In this document: in pieces, positions 37,180-45,410 of the stretch
How the letters are laid out: every line of letters starts with the position of its first letter
How positions within the stretch are numbered: position 1 is the stretch's first letter
DNA from: Gracilibacillus timonensis
Lineage (GTDB): Bacteria > Bacillota > Bacilli > Bacillales > Amphibacillaceae
Direction: 5' to 3'
Assembly (NCBI RefSeq): GCF_900086715.1
Contig: NZ_FLKH01000010.1
Location: forward strand, 1-64,000
DNA length: 64,000 bases
Position numbers and translations under genes: made by a program
Notes under the pieces: model-generated
What the model was told of the DNA's origin: nothing
Seen by the model: only the letters and a program-made list of their open reading frames with translations
Database searches by the model: none

Positions 37180-38037
37180 ATGAAAAACATATTCTCAGGC
37201 TCTTTCTCACAGGTGGAAGACACAGTTAGTGAGAGCTTTGCAAAAAATTCTATTGATACGATAGAGAGGTTTTCTTTTGGAAAATCTATTATATTTATCC
37301 TATTTTTTATGGGTGGGTTCTCAGCTTTTTATGGAGTTAGTATATGGATGGGAGGCAATTTGGATACCGGCACAATTGTGCTTGATACGAATAATGAGTA
37401 CGTCCCATTTTTATCAAACATTTGGTACCTAATCTTACAAAGTATATTAATGGTAATTACTTTATTTGGAGGCTTATATTATAGGAAAAAAAACAATGTA
37501 AAAGGGTATATTATTTATAATACTTCTTTTACAGTTTTTGTACTCCTGTTTATGTTCTTATATTTTAAGTTTACACAATTAATCGTTTATTCTTTTCCAT
37601 TGCGTATGGTGTACACTGTTTTATTTATCTTCTGTCTCGTTTATGTTTCTATTCGGAGTTACCAGAATGCTAAAGAAATGGTATTTGGAGAGAAAAAGAA
37701 AAGAAGTGCTATCGTGGAAGGCTTTAGCAGAAATAGGAAAAGTATTCTAAGTGTATTGGCAGGTGCTGGTGGTCTGTATTATCTTGGCAAGGTTATTTTT
37801 CCTTCAGCAGGAGACTTGGAAACCCGTTTAATGGGAGGGCTGATCGATTTTGTTCCGTTATCTGCCTGTCTAGCTATCCTAGGATTTCTGTATTTAAATC
37901 GTGTCATGCTCCGAAGCTACTACCTTAATAAATACTCTGAAGAGTTTAGAATAAAATTTGGAGTCGACAAGAGCGAATGGTACGGGGAAAAACATAAAGA
38001 CAAGGATCATGCCAATGTAAAAAAACAAAAGATGTAG
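37180..38037 (+). CDS. Membrane protein of unknown function, paralogue 2
   Basis: A 285-aa paralogue of the preceding gene. Identity is uneven: from FPLRMVYT through GDLETRLMGGLIDF the two are almost identical at protein and DNA level, as is the C-terminal tail, while the N-terminal half and the last membrane helix differ. That suggests recent duplication plus gene conversion. The start has ACGGAGGAAAGG upstream. The sequence after its stop repeats the intergenic sequence between the two genes, pointing to a lost third copy. Confidence 0.78.
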   Translation: MKNIFSGSFSQVEDTVSESFAKNSIDTIERFSFGKSIIFILFFMGGFSAFYGVSIWMGGNLDTGTIVLDTNNEYVPFLSNIWYLILQSILMVITLFGGLYYRKKNNVKGYIIYNTSFTVFVLLFMFLYFKFTQLIVYSFPLRMVYTVLFIFCLVYVSIRSYQNAKEMVFGEKKKRSAIVEGFSRNRKSILSVLAGAGGLYYLGKVIFPSAGDLETRLMGGLIDFVPLSACLAILGFLYLNRVMLRSYYLNKYSEEFRIKFGVDKSEWYGEKHKDKDHANVKKQKM

Positions 38038-38109
38038 TTTTTATGAAAGCTGGACGGAATGAGCGATACGGATAATACATAGATATGGTTTACTAAGGAA
38101 GGGAAATAT

Positions 38110-38184
38110 ATGATTATTCCGAGTGGTTTTGGGCCACCCGCTAATTTGAAACTTCCTTACCTTTCATCCAATATATTTAATTAA
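38110..38184 (+). CDS. Possible 24-residue peptide gene
   Basis: ATG at 38110 is preceded by AAGGAAGGG, a ribosome site inherited from the repeated intergenic sequence of the upstream paralogues. The frame encodes 24 residues beginning MIIPSGFGPPANLKLP. It replaces the expected start of a third paralogue. It may be a true small gene or an accident of decay. Confidence 0.25.
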   Translation: MIIPSGFGPPANLKLPYLSSNIFN

Positions 38185-38384
38185 TACTTCCACCACCCGT
38201 GACCTTGTTTGTATCCATGGTAGTGTTTTTTTACTGGCGGAAGAAGAAAAACAAACTTTAGGAGCTCCATCTGCACAAATAGCGTACCATGAGCAAGCAG
38301 GTTAGCACTTTGGTTAAAATGGTGGTTACAAATGAGTGACCCTTTTAAAATACAAAAAGATGCTTCATCACACAAAAATAATCA

Positions 38385-38530
38385 TATTCCATTACGTATG
38401 GTGTATACTGTTTTATTTATTTTGTGCCTCGTTTATATTGCTATTCAGAGTTACCAACATGCTAAAAAATGATGTTTGGGGAAAAGAAAAGAGGTGCCAT
38501 CAAAGGTCTTTTATTTTTGAAGCGTATCTA
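38385..38530 (+). pseudogene. Remnant of a third membrane paralogue
   Basis: The DNA closely matches the central part of both upstream genes. Conceptual translation gives PLRMVYTVLFILCLVYIAIQ, then SYQHAK, a frameshift, MMFGEKKRGAI, and further decay. Only this middle fragment survives; neither end of the gene is present. The rest of 38185-38649 holds nothing I can assign. Confidence 0.8.
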
Positions 38531-38649
38531 TTTGGGTATTTCATTAAATCGAAATCGTGGCAGTTGATAAAAATGTGTTGAATGATCACACTATGAACGA
38601 CGCTTGTAACAAAGAAAGAGCAGATTTCCCCTGCCCTTCCTTAAAAAGA

Positions 38650-39045
38650 TTAAACTGGTTTTCTTCGCAATGTTCTAATGGCGACTTCGTGTTCGCCTAC
38701 AATCTCGAAAAAAGATTTTTGGTCGTCCTTTATTTCATTTACAGTCGTTTTTAATTCTTCGATGTTTTCCACATTTTGAACAACGGTTTTCCTAATCACT
38801 TCTCTCTCCTGCTTTGCGGTAGCAAGTTCCTCTTTCATTTCTGATATGTCACTTTTCATATTCGTTATGTCGCCATTCATTTTGGACATGTCGCTTTTCA
38901 TATTCGTTATGTCGTTTTTCATATTCGTTATGTCGCCATTCATTCTGGACATATCGCTTTTCATATCTGTTATATCATTTTGCATTTCTTTCTGACGTTG
39001 GTTCATATCGCCTAACAACTTGACCACTTTTTGAAAATCATCCAA
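38650..39045 (-). CDS. Heptad-repeat coiled-coil protein
   Basis: A 131-aa soluble protein that is almost wholly coiled coil. Residues 24-72 are seven consecutive heptads of the form D-(I/M)-(T/S)-x-M-(K/N)-x (for example DITNMKS), with hydrophobic Ile/Met at regular positions. Two further helices follow (VIRKTVVQNVENIEELK and EIKDDQKSFFEIVGEHE) with a basic end RTLRRKPV. The start is TTG at 39045 with AGGAG nine bases upstream. I do not recognise a family or a partner; it converges on the membrane-paralogue cluster. Confidence 0.72.
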   Translation of the reverse strand: MDDFQKVVKLLGDMNQRQKEMQNDITDMKSDMSRMNGDITNMKNDITNMKSDMSKMNGDITNMKSDISEMKEELATAKQEREVIRKTVVQNVENIEELKTTVNEIKDDQKSFFEIVGEHEVAIRTLRRKPV

Positions 39046-39956
39046 TCGTATCAGCTCCTATATTTTTTTCGGGTTTTTCCATTAAAACCAAACCTTAATC
39101 AATCGTAAGAGATCCATTCATATCTACATTTCTATTTTTTGACCGATAATAAGTTATTCCTGTAAAATCCATTATTTTGATGATAAACAAGAGTTCTCAA
39201 ATTCTCTACCTTTAGCATTATTTAATCTATCATAACACAAAATGAAAATGGGCAAAAGGTAAAGTAAGCTCTCCATCAGTGAGGACTTTTCCCCGTTCTT
39301 CACTGTGGTTGCACTATGATAAAGCTCTTCTTTCATACGATACCATTCATCCAGTGCAGCTTAAAATATTCCTGTTTTCACATGAAGTTATATGATGGAT
39401 AGTTGATGTCAATATAGTAGATGTTATTACCTTTTCATCATGCATCACTCCTCATAATGACTGACTTACGTTTATGCTTTTCGTATAATGAACGTAATAT
39501 ATTATGCATAAACGGAATACAGCTAAAAATAATGGTCTCATTCAAAAACTTTGTGGATTATTGCTTGGAATAGTTGATCATTTCTGAACATAGAGAGGCT
39601 TCACAGACTAGTAGTAATACGGTCATTGTAACACGTCCCTTGTGGAATGATTGAGGAATAACAATGATGAAGTTCTTGAACCTAGTATAACATCACCAAT
39701 CAAAAAGAACAAGTGTTTGCTGTTAAAATATTATAAATAGTAAAACCGTACTTAGCCAAAAAAGAGGATGTTGTAGTGATCTGGAAGGAAAGATTTTCTT
39801 TAGATTTAATTTCTGAAATCGCCGAGACATGATGGAAACGTTAATAGAGAGACTCTAAATCCCAAGTCCCGTTTTGGGTCTTGGGATAGGTTTAATGCGC
39901 GTACGTGTGGACTCATCATTAATTACCTCATATTCTCATTCCCATAAGTTTACCTA
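39046..39956. other. Gene-poor AT-rich gap with a short remnant
   Basis: About 900 bp without a supportable gene. On the minus strand 39172-39360 stays open for 62 codons (AALDEWYRMKEELYHS...) and begins right after a stop, so it may be the tail of a lost gene. An imperfect hairpin lies at 39859-39887 (ATCCCAAG and CTTGGGAT). I see no transposase and no insertion ends. Confidence 0.45.
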
Positions 39957-40421
39957 CTAAAGCTCTTTCTTCATGGAAACCACATGGAGTTTTATTCCAT
40001 TTGGCTTATGTACCACTTCTTCATCAAAAATAGTGTAACCTAAGGAGCTATATAACACTACATTCTTCTGAACATCCATGCGAACCTTGCATTGAATTTC
40101 GTTTATATTCTTTTTTAAAGCAGTTTCTTCCAAGGATTTCAGTAGTTTTTTTGCAACTCCTTTGCCTTGTTTTTCTGGTACAACAGACAAGCGGTAAAAA
40201 TATAATGCATTTTTTTCTTGTTTAAAGCGAACCATACCAACAGGCTCTTTCTCATCATAGGCAATGAATACATTTTCTCCATTTTGTATGGATTCTGATA
40301 CAGATTGCACCGTTTCTTCTAAAGCGCTCGATGGAGGTATTTTATCTTGGTACTCTGAAAAGGCACTTCTCATTATCTGATGAACAATCGAAGCATCGGC
40401 CTCCTTCGCTAAACTTATCAT
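39957..40421 (-). CDS. GNAT acetyltransferase
   Basis: A 154-aa single GNAT domain. The acetyl-CoA binding loop is VVPEKQGKGVAKKLLKSLEE (motif A, Q-x-x-G-x-G/A), preceded by the strand NALYFYRLSV and followed by NINEIQCKVRMD. The substrate cannot be inferred. GGAGG is upstream of the ATG. It is the first of three acetyltransferases on the minus strand in this accessory region. Confidence 0.87.
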   Translation of the reverse strand: MISLAKEADASIVHQIMRSAFSEYQDKIPPSSALEETVQSVSESIQNGENVFIAYDEKEPVGMVRFKQEKNALYFYRLSVVPEKQGKGVAKKLLKSLEETALKKNINEIQCKVRMDVQKNVVLYSSLGYTIFDEEVVHKPNGIKLHVVSMKKEL

Positions 40422-40524
40422 TCGTTTTTTTCACCTCCTATAGATATTTTTTCATTTACATGAAACGAAGTGTTCACCACTATATGATGTTAGCGGTCCA
40501 TTGTCAAATTTAGCGACTGTACTA

Positions 40525-41361
40525 TCAAGTTGATTCAAGCGAAAAATCATACCCCACATAATTCCATACATTTCTTAACCCTATATGTTCAGCAACAGCA
40601 ACAGAGGCTTTATTCATTTCCATGCAATCCCAATATGGAAGTTTATTATTTTCTAAACACTCTTCTACAAAACAATGAGCAAGTATTTGAGCGAGCTTCT
40701 TCCCTTGATGTGCCTCTAATGTTTCAATATCTATGCAATGTATATTACCAGCGACAAAACCAGAGAAGCACACACTAACTAGCTCACGTTGATAAGCCAT
40801 ACCATATCCCATTCCATTACGTAAAAAATCTTCCGTCGATGACCAGAATTCTGTTATCTTTGCCTGCAAAAACTCGATGTTTGTTACAGCATTATCCGTA
40901 TTTTTCAATAGTTTTTCTGTGATAGATACCATTTGATATCCTTGCTCTATGGCAGGCTTATTGCTCGTTATATCACTGTCTTGAGGCAAGGAGTAAACCC
41001 TTTGATTCCAACTCCCCAGCTTGCGATGTGCAAAAATTCTTTCGATTGTTTCATTCCATTTTTGATGATTTCCAATGGCCTCAAACTCTTTTAATCCAAC
41101 CTTTTTTGCTTCTGGTATGATTACATGATCAATAAACTGGTTTAATGGATGGTTAAATCCTTCATTTTGTTCGCTTCCGAAAAATATAAACCCATCATTA
41201 TTCCCCAGCCAAATAACTCCGGATGCAGGATGATCAACATCATCGACAAAAATACGACCGGGATTTATTTTCTCCACAACGGCCATTGCTTCTAAGTGAG
41301 ATTGTTCATGAAGCAGCTTCCTGCATTTATGAAAATCGGCTTTATTCCATTCTGTTATCAT
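40525..41361 (-). CDS. GNAT-type acetyltransferase (large, two-part)
   Basis: A 278-aa protein. The N-terminal half (MITEWNKADFHKCRKLLHEQ to HRKLGSWNQRVYSLP) resembles the regulatory domain of the PF12746-type GNAT group, and the C-terminal half carries the acetyl-CoA fold with ETLEAHQGKKLAQILAHCFVE and LPYWDCMEMNKASVAVAEHI. The substrate is unknown. I start it at the ATG at 41361 with AAAGGAG nine bases upstream. Confidence 0.75.
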   Translation of the reverse strand: MITEWNKADFHKCRKLLHEQSHLEAMAVVEKINPGRIFVDDVDHPASGVIWLGNNDGFIFFGSEQNEGFNHPLNQFIDHVIIPEAKKVGLKEFEAIGNHQKWNETIERIFAHRKLGSWNQRVYSLPQDSDITSNKPAIEQGYQMVSITEKLLKNTDNAVTNIEFLQAKITEFWSSTEDFLRNGMGYGMAYQRELVSVCFSGFVAGNIHCIDIETLEAHQGKKLAQILAHCFVEECLENNKLPYWDCMEMNKASVAVAEHIGLRNVWNYVGYDFSLEST

Positions 41362-41412
41362 TAGGGCCATCTCCTTTAGGTAATACGATATCCTTATTTT
41401 TAGCAAGATTGG

Positions 41413-41610
41413 CTATTCAACATTTGACTTTGAAGACTTTGATTTTTTCCAAACAAACATTACCAGAAGAAAAATAGCAATGATATATAAGATCGCCTTC
41501 GTTATTTTTCCAGTATTTGAAAAATCAAAAAAAGTTATCTCAGCGAATCGAATAATACCAATCATGATTAAATCAATGATAAAAGCCCGTTTATAGAATG
41601 TAGCACTCAT
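41413..41610 (-). CDS. Small two-helix membrane protein
   Basis: A 65-aa protein with two membrane helices (FIIDLIMIGIIRFAEITFF and AILYIIAIFLLVMFVW) and a lysine- and serine-rich C-terminus (KKSKSSKSNVE). No family recognised. It has AAGGAGAG upstream of its ATG and lies 50 bp upstream of the GNAT gene on the same strand. Confidence 0.6.
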   Translation of the reverse strand: MSATFYKRAFIIDLIMIGIIRFAEITFFDFSNTGKITKAILYIIAIFLLVMFVWKKSKSSKSNVE

Positions 41611-41765
41611 GTCAAACTCTCCTTAAAAGATTACACTTCATCTTATTTACATGAAATGAAAACAAGATCCAATAGAAAATGGACCAGAGTATTTTTTTAT
41701 ATGATTGCTTATGCTGAACAAAAATAGTATGTGGAGATCCATTAGATAGTATTCCGACATACTGT

Positions 41766-42185
41766 TTATATGTAAAAATCCATATATGGCTTCTCCTGTT
41801 TATAATAATTCAATCGATCTTGCAATGTGCCGGTATGAAATTCAAACTTATGACCATCAGGATCGGTAAAATAAATGGACTTTTTATCCTTTTCATCTCT
41901 GGGACGACCCGTTAAGATGTTAACACCTAATTTCTCTAATTGATCATACATACGGTCAAACGCAGTTTCTTCTATGGAAAAGGCAATATGTGTATAGGAC
42001 TGTTTTATTTCATTCCGAGGGATATCTTTTTCCATATTAAGCGCCAGCCAGAGACCATTCAAATCAAAATAGGCTGTATTTTTCCCTTTGACCAATAATT
42101 TTGCCTCAAAGACTTCTTGATAAAATTGGATCGATTTCTCCAAATCAGAAACAGAAAATAGAAAATGGTTTATTCCTTTTATCAA
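41766..42185 (-). CDS. fosB: Metallothiol transferase FosB (fosfomycin resistance)
   Basis: A 139-aa glyoxalase/VOC-fold enzyme that adds bacillithiol or cysteine to fosfomycin and opens its epoxide. Metal ligands fit: His7 in [11 protein letters not shown], a second His in [10 protein letters not shown], and Glu in [12 protein letters not shown] near residue 115, a stretch typical of FosB. Length equals that of Bacillus FosB. It is encoded alone; no sigma-W-type promoter is evident upstream. Presence suggests intrinsic fosfomycin tolerance, which is inference. Confidence 0.9.
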   Translation of the reverse strand: MIKGINHFLFSVSDLEKSIQFYQEVFEAKLLVKGKNTAYFDLNGLWLALNMEKDIPRNEIKQSYTHIAFSIEETAFDRMYDQLEKLGVNILTGRPRDEKDKKSIYFTDPDGHKFEFHTGTLQDRLNYYKQEKPYMDFYI

Positions 42186-42260
42186 CCATGCGTCACCTCT
42201 TTATCTAATATATTGTCTAAAAAACTCTAATAGATTATGCTGCTTTATTCACTTCATTAC

Positions 42261-42593
42261 TTAACGGCCTTCATTTTTTACTGTTAAAAACGCTTCTAAA
42301 TTTGGCGATTGATTATATTTCACTGCTGCTTGTTTATCCTTTATTACCATAGCTTCCGTTAAATCGATATTATTTATACTAGCAATAGCTACTGCATAAT
42401 GTATAACGTCTACTAATTCTTTTTCTAGTGATTCGTTCCCAGTATTCTCTTTTCTTCCCTCTAATTGATTAAGTACCTCTGCTACCTCACCAACCTCTTC
42501 CACTAGTTTCATAAATAATGCAGTCGACGTTCGGCCGTCTTTATACTTTAATGATAGATAGTTCTGTAGCTCATGAAATGTTAATTGTTTCAT
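42261..42593 (-). CDS. MazG-like nucleotide pyrophosphohydrolase
   Basis: A 110-aa single MazG domain. The magnesium-binding pattern is visible as KLVEEVGEVAEVLNQ (E-x-x-E) and LEKELVDVIHYAVAIASI (E-x-x-D). Such proteins hydrolyse (d)NTPs or related nucleotides, possibly cleaning damaged ones. It lies between fosB and the dehydrogenase on the same strand but with its own gaps. Substrate unknown. Confidence 0.85.
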   Translation of the reverse strand: MKQLTFHELQNYLSLKYKDGRTSTALFMKLVEEVGEVAEVLNQLEGRKENTGNESLEKELVDVIHYAVAIASINNIDLTEAMVIKDKQAAVKYNQSPNLEAFLTVKNEGR

Positions 42594-42622
42594 ACGAATC
42601 CTACTTTTAGCATGATATTATA

Positions 42623-43357
42623 TTATTCACCAGCCGTTCGCCCTCCGTCAACCACCAATGAATGTCCAGTTACATAAGACGCTTTATCCGAGCTAAGCCA
42701 GATGATGGCTTCTGCTATCTCTCCCGTTGTACCTAGCCTGCCTAATGGATGCTTGTTATTCATTTTTTTGGTTACCCGGCCAACCCAAGAAGTATGTACC
42801 GTACCCGGACAAACGGCATTCACTCGGATACCATATTCACCATATTCTATGGCTGCAGTCTTAGTCAAGCCAATCATCCCATGTTTACTAGCGACGTATG
42901 CTGCATGTTGATTTAATCCAATTTGTCCCGCTATTGACGATGTATTTACAATGGAACCAAATTGCTGTTTTTTCATCGATTGAATTTCGTGCTTCATACA
43001 CAGCCAAGTCCCCTTTAAATTAACCTGGATGACGTTATCCCAATCCGCTTCGTGATAATCAGCTAACTTGGAACCGATTAAAATACCGGCATTATTTATA
43101 GCAATGTCCATTTTATTATACAGTTGATAGCACAGGGAAATAGAGTCGATAACATCTTGTTCATTGGTAATATCTGTTCGTTGAAATTGGCTTTTTCCTC
43201 CATTATCCTTTATGATGGAGACTGTTTCTTGTCCACCTTCCTCATCAATATCTGCAATAAGAACACTTGCCCCTCGATTTGCCAATTCGATAGCGACTGT
43301 TCGTCCTATTCCCGAACTTGCACCAGTAACAAACGCACTTTTTCCTTCCATATCCAT
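42623..43357 (-). CDS. Short-chain dehydrogenase/reductase
   Basis: A 244-aa classical SDR. Cofactor motif: VTGASSGIGRTVAIELANRG; NNAGILIGSKL; catalytic Ser in NTSSIAGQ and Tyr-x-x-x-Lys in AAYVASKHGMIGLTK; then VNAVCPGTVHTSWV. The aspartate after the second strand (LIADIDEEGG) favours NAD over NADP. The substrate is not predictable. Starts 19 bp from the end of the ClbS-like gene upstream. Confidence 0.92.
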   Translation of the reverse strand: MDMEGKSAFVTGASSGIGRTVAIELANRGASVLIADIDEEGGQETVSIIKDNGGKSQFQRTDITNEQDVIDSISLCYQLYNKMDIAINNAGILIGSKLADYHEADWDNVIQVNLKGTWLCMKHEIQSMKKQQFGSIVNTSSIAGQIGLNQHAAYVASKHGMIGLTKTAAIEYGEYGIRVNAVCPGTVHTSWVGRVTKKMNNKHPLGRLGTTGEIAEAIIWLSSDKASYVTGHSLVVDGGRTAGE

Positions 43358-43376
43358 CTATACCACTCCCAATAAT

Positions 43377-43895
43377 TTATACCCCTCTGACCTTTTTCCA
43401 TTTCCTAATTTTCGTCCTAAACGATTGGAATGGTGCAACGGTATTGATATGTACCCACTTCCAGATCGGCCAGCTAGACGGCGTGGTTGTAGCCCATTGT
43501 CTGCCACCTTGTTCAAATAATTCAGTATCCTTATAGCTATCTACCAAGTCTATCATTTTCTTCACATCACGTTGAAACATAGCTTTTAATTTTTCTAGTG
43601 AATAATCAGCATATTGATCATAAAAGTGCTGATAAAGGCCGCCAAGCTTGTTCCATTTATAGTCTTTTGTCGGCGTGATAACCTCTTTTCCGTTTTTGTT
43701 ATCATCTTCCCAAGACAGAATCAGGTTCATCCACCCCAATTGGTAGGCAATCATTTGTGCTGGTGTTCTGTCCACTTCATTTACAAGCGTATCTTTATCA
43801 TGATCATCAATAGAATCAAATTCATCTATAAATAGGGTTGCTCTTTTCGTCATTTCATCGATTAAAGCCTGTTTATTCTCATATCCTTGCAACAT
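43377..43895 (-). CDS. ClbS/DfsB-family four-helix-bundle protein
   Basis: A 172-aa soluble helical protein. The N-terminal region (NKQALIDEMTKRATLFIDEF) and the DRTPAQMIAYQLGWMNLIL segment are the hallmarks of the ClbS/DfsB family, together with YKWNKLGGLYQHFYDQYA. ClbS protects colibactin producers by opening the toxin's cyclopropane; most homologues in Bacilli have no known substrate and no genotoxin cluster, and none is seen here. A protective hydrolase role is inference. Confidence 0.83.
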   Translation of the reverse strand: MLQGYENKQALIDEMTKRATLFIDEFDSIDDHDKDTLVNEVDRTPAQMIAYQLGWMNLILSWEDDNKNGKEVITPTKDYKWNKLGGLYQHFYDQYADYSLEKLKAMFQRDVKKMIDLVDSYKDTELFEQGGRQWATTTPSSWPIWKWVHINTVAPFQSFRTKIRKWKKVRGV

Positions 43896-43980
43896 TCTTC
43901 ACCCTTTTCTATTGAGTAGTCGTTTCCCTTATACGAAACGCCAAGGGAAGATGACCTGATGTTCTTCTAATCCTTGGCGT

Positions 43981-44124
43981 TTAGTATGGCGTGAATGTAC
44001 CTTTTAATTTATGTTTGTACCGTTCTAATCTTTTTATTTTCTTGAACGTAAGTAAGGATAAGATGGTGATAACGATAAGTGTCCATTCATGATCTTCTCC
44101 TCTGTTGTCGATTATTCTGATCAT
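43981..44124 (-). CDS. Small membrane-like protein, 47 aa
   Basis: ATG at 44124 follows GGGAGGATGG, a strong ribosome site. The protein (MIRIIDNRGEDHEW, then TLIVITILSLLTFKKIKRLE) has one hydrophobic helix and a basic tail. No family recognised. The frame could be read further upstream, but the good ribosome site decides this start. Confidence 0.5.
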   Translation of the reverse strand: MIRIIDNRGEDHEWTLIVITILSLLTFKKIKRLERYKHKLKGTFTPY

Positions 44125-44299
44125 AACCATCCTCCCGTTTATTTTTATCATTATTTTAGCATACAAGAGCGTGCTTTTTCATGCATGAGAAGTTTTTTAT
44201 CAAATGTTAAAGTAGACGTTGTTAGAACTAACCCTTCTTTTCACTGCTCAGCGATTGTAAAAAGGGTTCTACACAACATTACTTAAGTGCTCCATCATG

Positions 44300-44563
44300 T
44301 TAGTGATAAGTTCTAAGTGGATGTTTATTATCTTCTTTACCCTTCTTTTTTATCCAACTTAATAGGAAACGAATCATTACGACAAGGATCGTGATGCCAA
44401 TAGAATATTGTAATAGCATATAGAAATAACTGGAGTAAGACATCGTTGATAGGGAAGATAACCCATTCGTATCGATTGTAAGTGTTTCTCGATCTAACCA
44501 AACGGACAAAAGGATAAGGGAAATAAAGAATGATGACATGGATAGGTTAATGAATTTTTTCAT
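44300..44563 (-). CDS. Small two-helix membrane protein, 87 aa
   Basis: Helices at about residues 5-24 (LSMSSFFISLILLSVWLD) and 48-68 (YMLLQYSIGITILVVMIRF), with a basic C-terminal tail (KKKGKEDNKHPLRTYH). AAGGAGG lies 12 bases before the ATG, a rather long spacing. The family is not recognised. Confidence 0.55.
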   Translation of the reverse strand: MKKFINLSMSSFFISLILLSVWLDRETLTIDTNGLSSLSTMSYSSYFYMLLQYSIGITILVVMIRFLLSWIKKKGKEDNKHPLRTYH

Positions 44564-44834
44564 ATTAGTTGCTTACCTCCTTATTTACATTCTAATCCCT
44601 TATTTATGATCACTCAACCCTTACTTTTAGTTGATGGCAAGATGGCTAAAACAAACCCAACTGACAAACCATTGGACAGTTGGGCATGAAAACATTTATT
44701 TGATTAATGGTTTATGCTACGGCCTTATTAACCTTTATGTAAAAAGGGTTATTTCGCTTCTTTATTTTCTTTCGCTTTACCATTTAATACAATACTATTC
44801 ACCATACTTAATCCGTCAGCAACGGCAAACCATT

Positions 44835-45410
44835 TCACTTATCTATTTGCTTTCTATATTGCTGCGGTGCATACTGTGTCTGTTTTTGAAACGCATGATA
44901 AAAACTGGAGTAACTTTGAAATCCTACTTCATAACAAATATCACTAAGGGATAAATTTGTGTTTCTCAACAGATGAACGGCCTTATTCACACGAATATTC
45001 TCTAGGTAAACACGTAGCGTTCTGGCTGTCTGTTTTTTGAAGATCCGTCCTAGATGATAGGGGCTTATGCCGATGTTTTGCGCTATTTGTTTCCAAGTAA
45101 GATTTTCTGTGTAGTGTCCTAGAATATATCTCTCTGCGTCATGAACGATATCCATCATGGGATTAAAATGTATCTTATCCGGCTGACATTTTTTGCAAGG
45201 ACGGAAACCTGCTTTTTTTGCCTCCTCCACCGTTTGAAAAAAGGTGATATTTTCTGTTTTAGGACTTCTGGATTTACAAGACGGACGACAAAAGATTCCT
45301 GTTGTTTTCACTGCGTAGAAAAATAGACCATCATAGGCATCGTCACAGTTATTAGCGATTTTGACCATCTCGTTAAAAGAAAATGTGGTAGGGAACACCA
45401 ACTTGTTCAC
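44835..45410 (-). CDS. adaA: Methylphosphotriester-DNA methyltransferase / AraC-type activator AdaA
   Basis: A 191-aa protein. The N-terminal Ada zinc domain has four cysteines, Cys41 and Cys45 in GIFCRPSCKSRSP and Cys72 and Cys75 in FRPCKKCQPDK; Cys41 would accept methyl groups from DNA phosphotriesters. The C-terminal half is an AraC helix-turn-helix pair (WKQIAQNIGISPYHLGRIFK and LSDICYEVGFQSYSSFYHAF). Methylated AdaA normally activates alkylation repair genes; no adaB or alkA lies next to it here. It overlaps the permease gene by ATGA. Confidence 0.92.
   Translation of the reverse strand: MNKLVFPTTFSFNEMVKIANNCDDAYDGLFFYAVKTTGIFCRPSCKSRSPKTENITFFQTVEEAKKAGFRPCKKCQPDKIHFNPMMDIVHDAERYILGHYTENLTWKQIAQNIGISPYHLGRIFKKQTARTLRVYLENIRVNKAVHLLRNTNLSLSDICYEVGFQSYSSFYHAFQKQTQYAPQQYRKQIDK

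Noticed and set aside
38181-38375. 64-codon minus-strand frame ending in GYKQGHGWWKY
   Set aside because: The C-terminal end looks protein-like, but there is no ribosome site and no family; it overlaps the decayed paralogue region.
44631-44954. 107-codon plus-strand hydrophobic frame
   Set aside because: It overlaps the 3' end of adaA on the opposite strand, and has no ribosome site; likely a shadow of AT-rich DNA.
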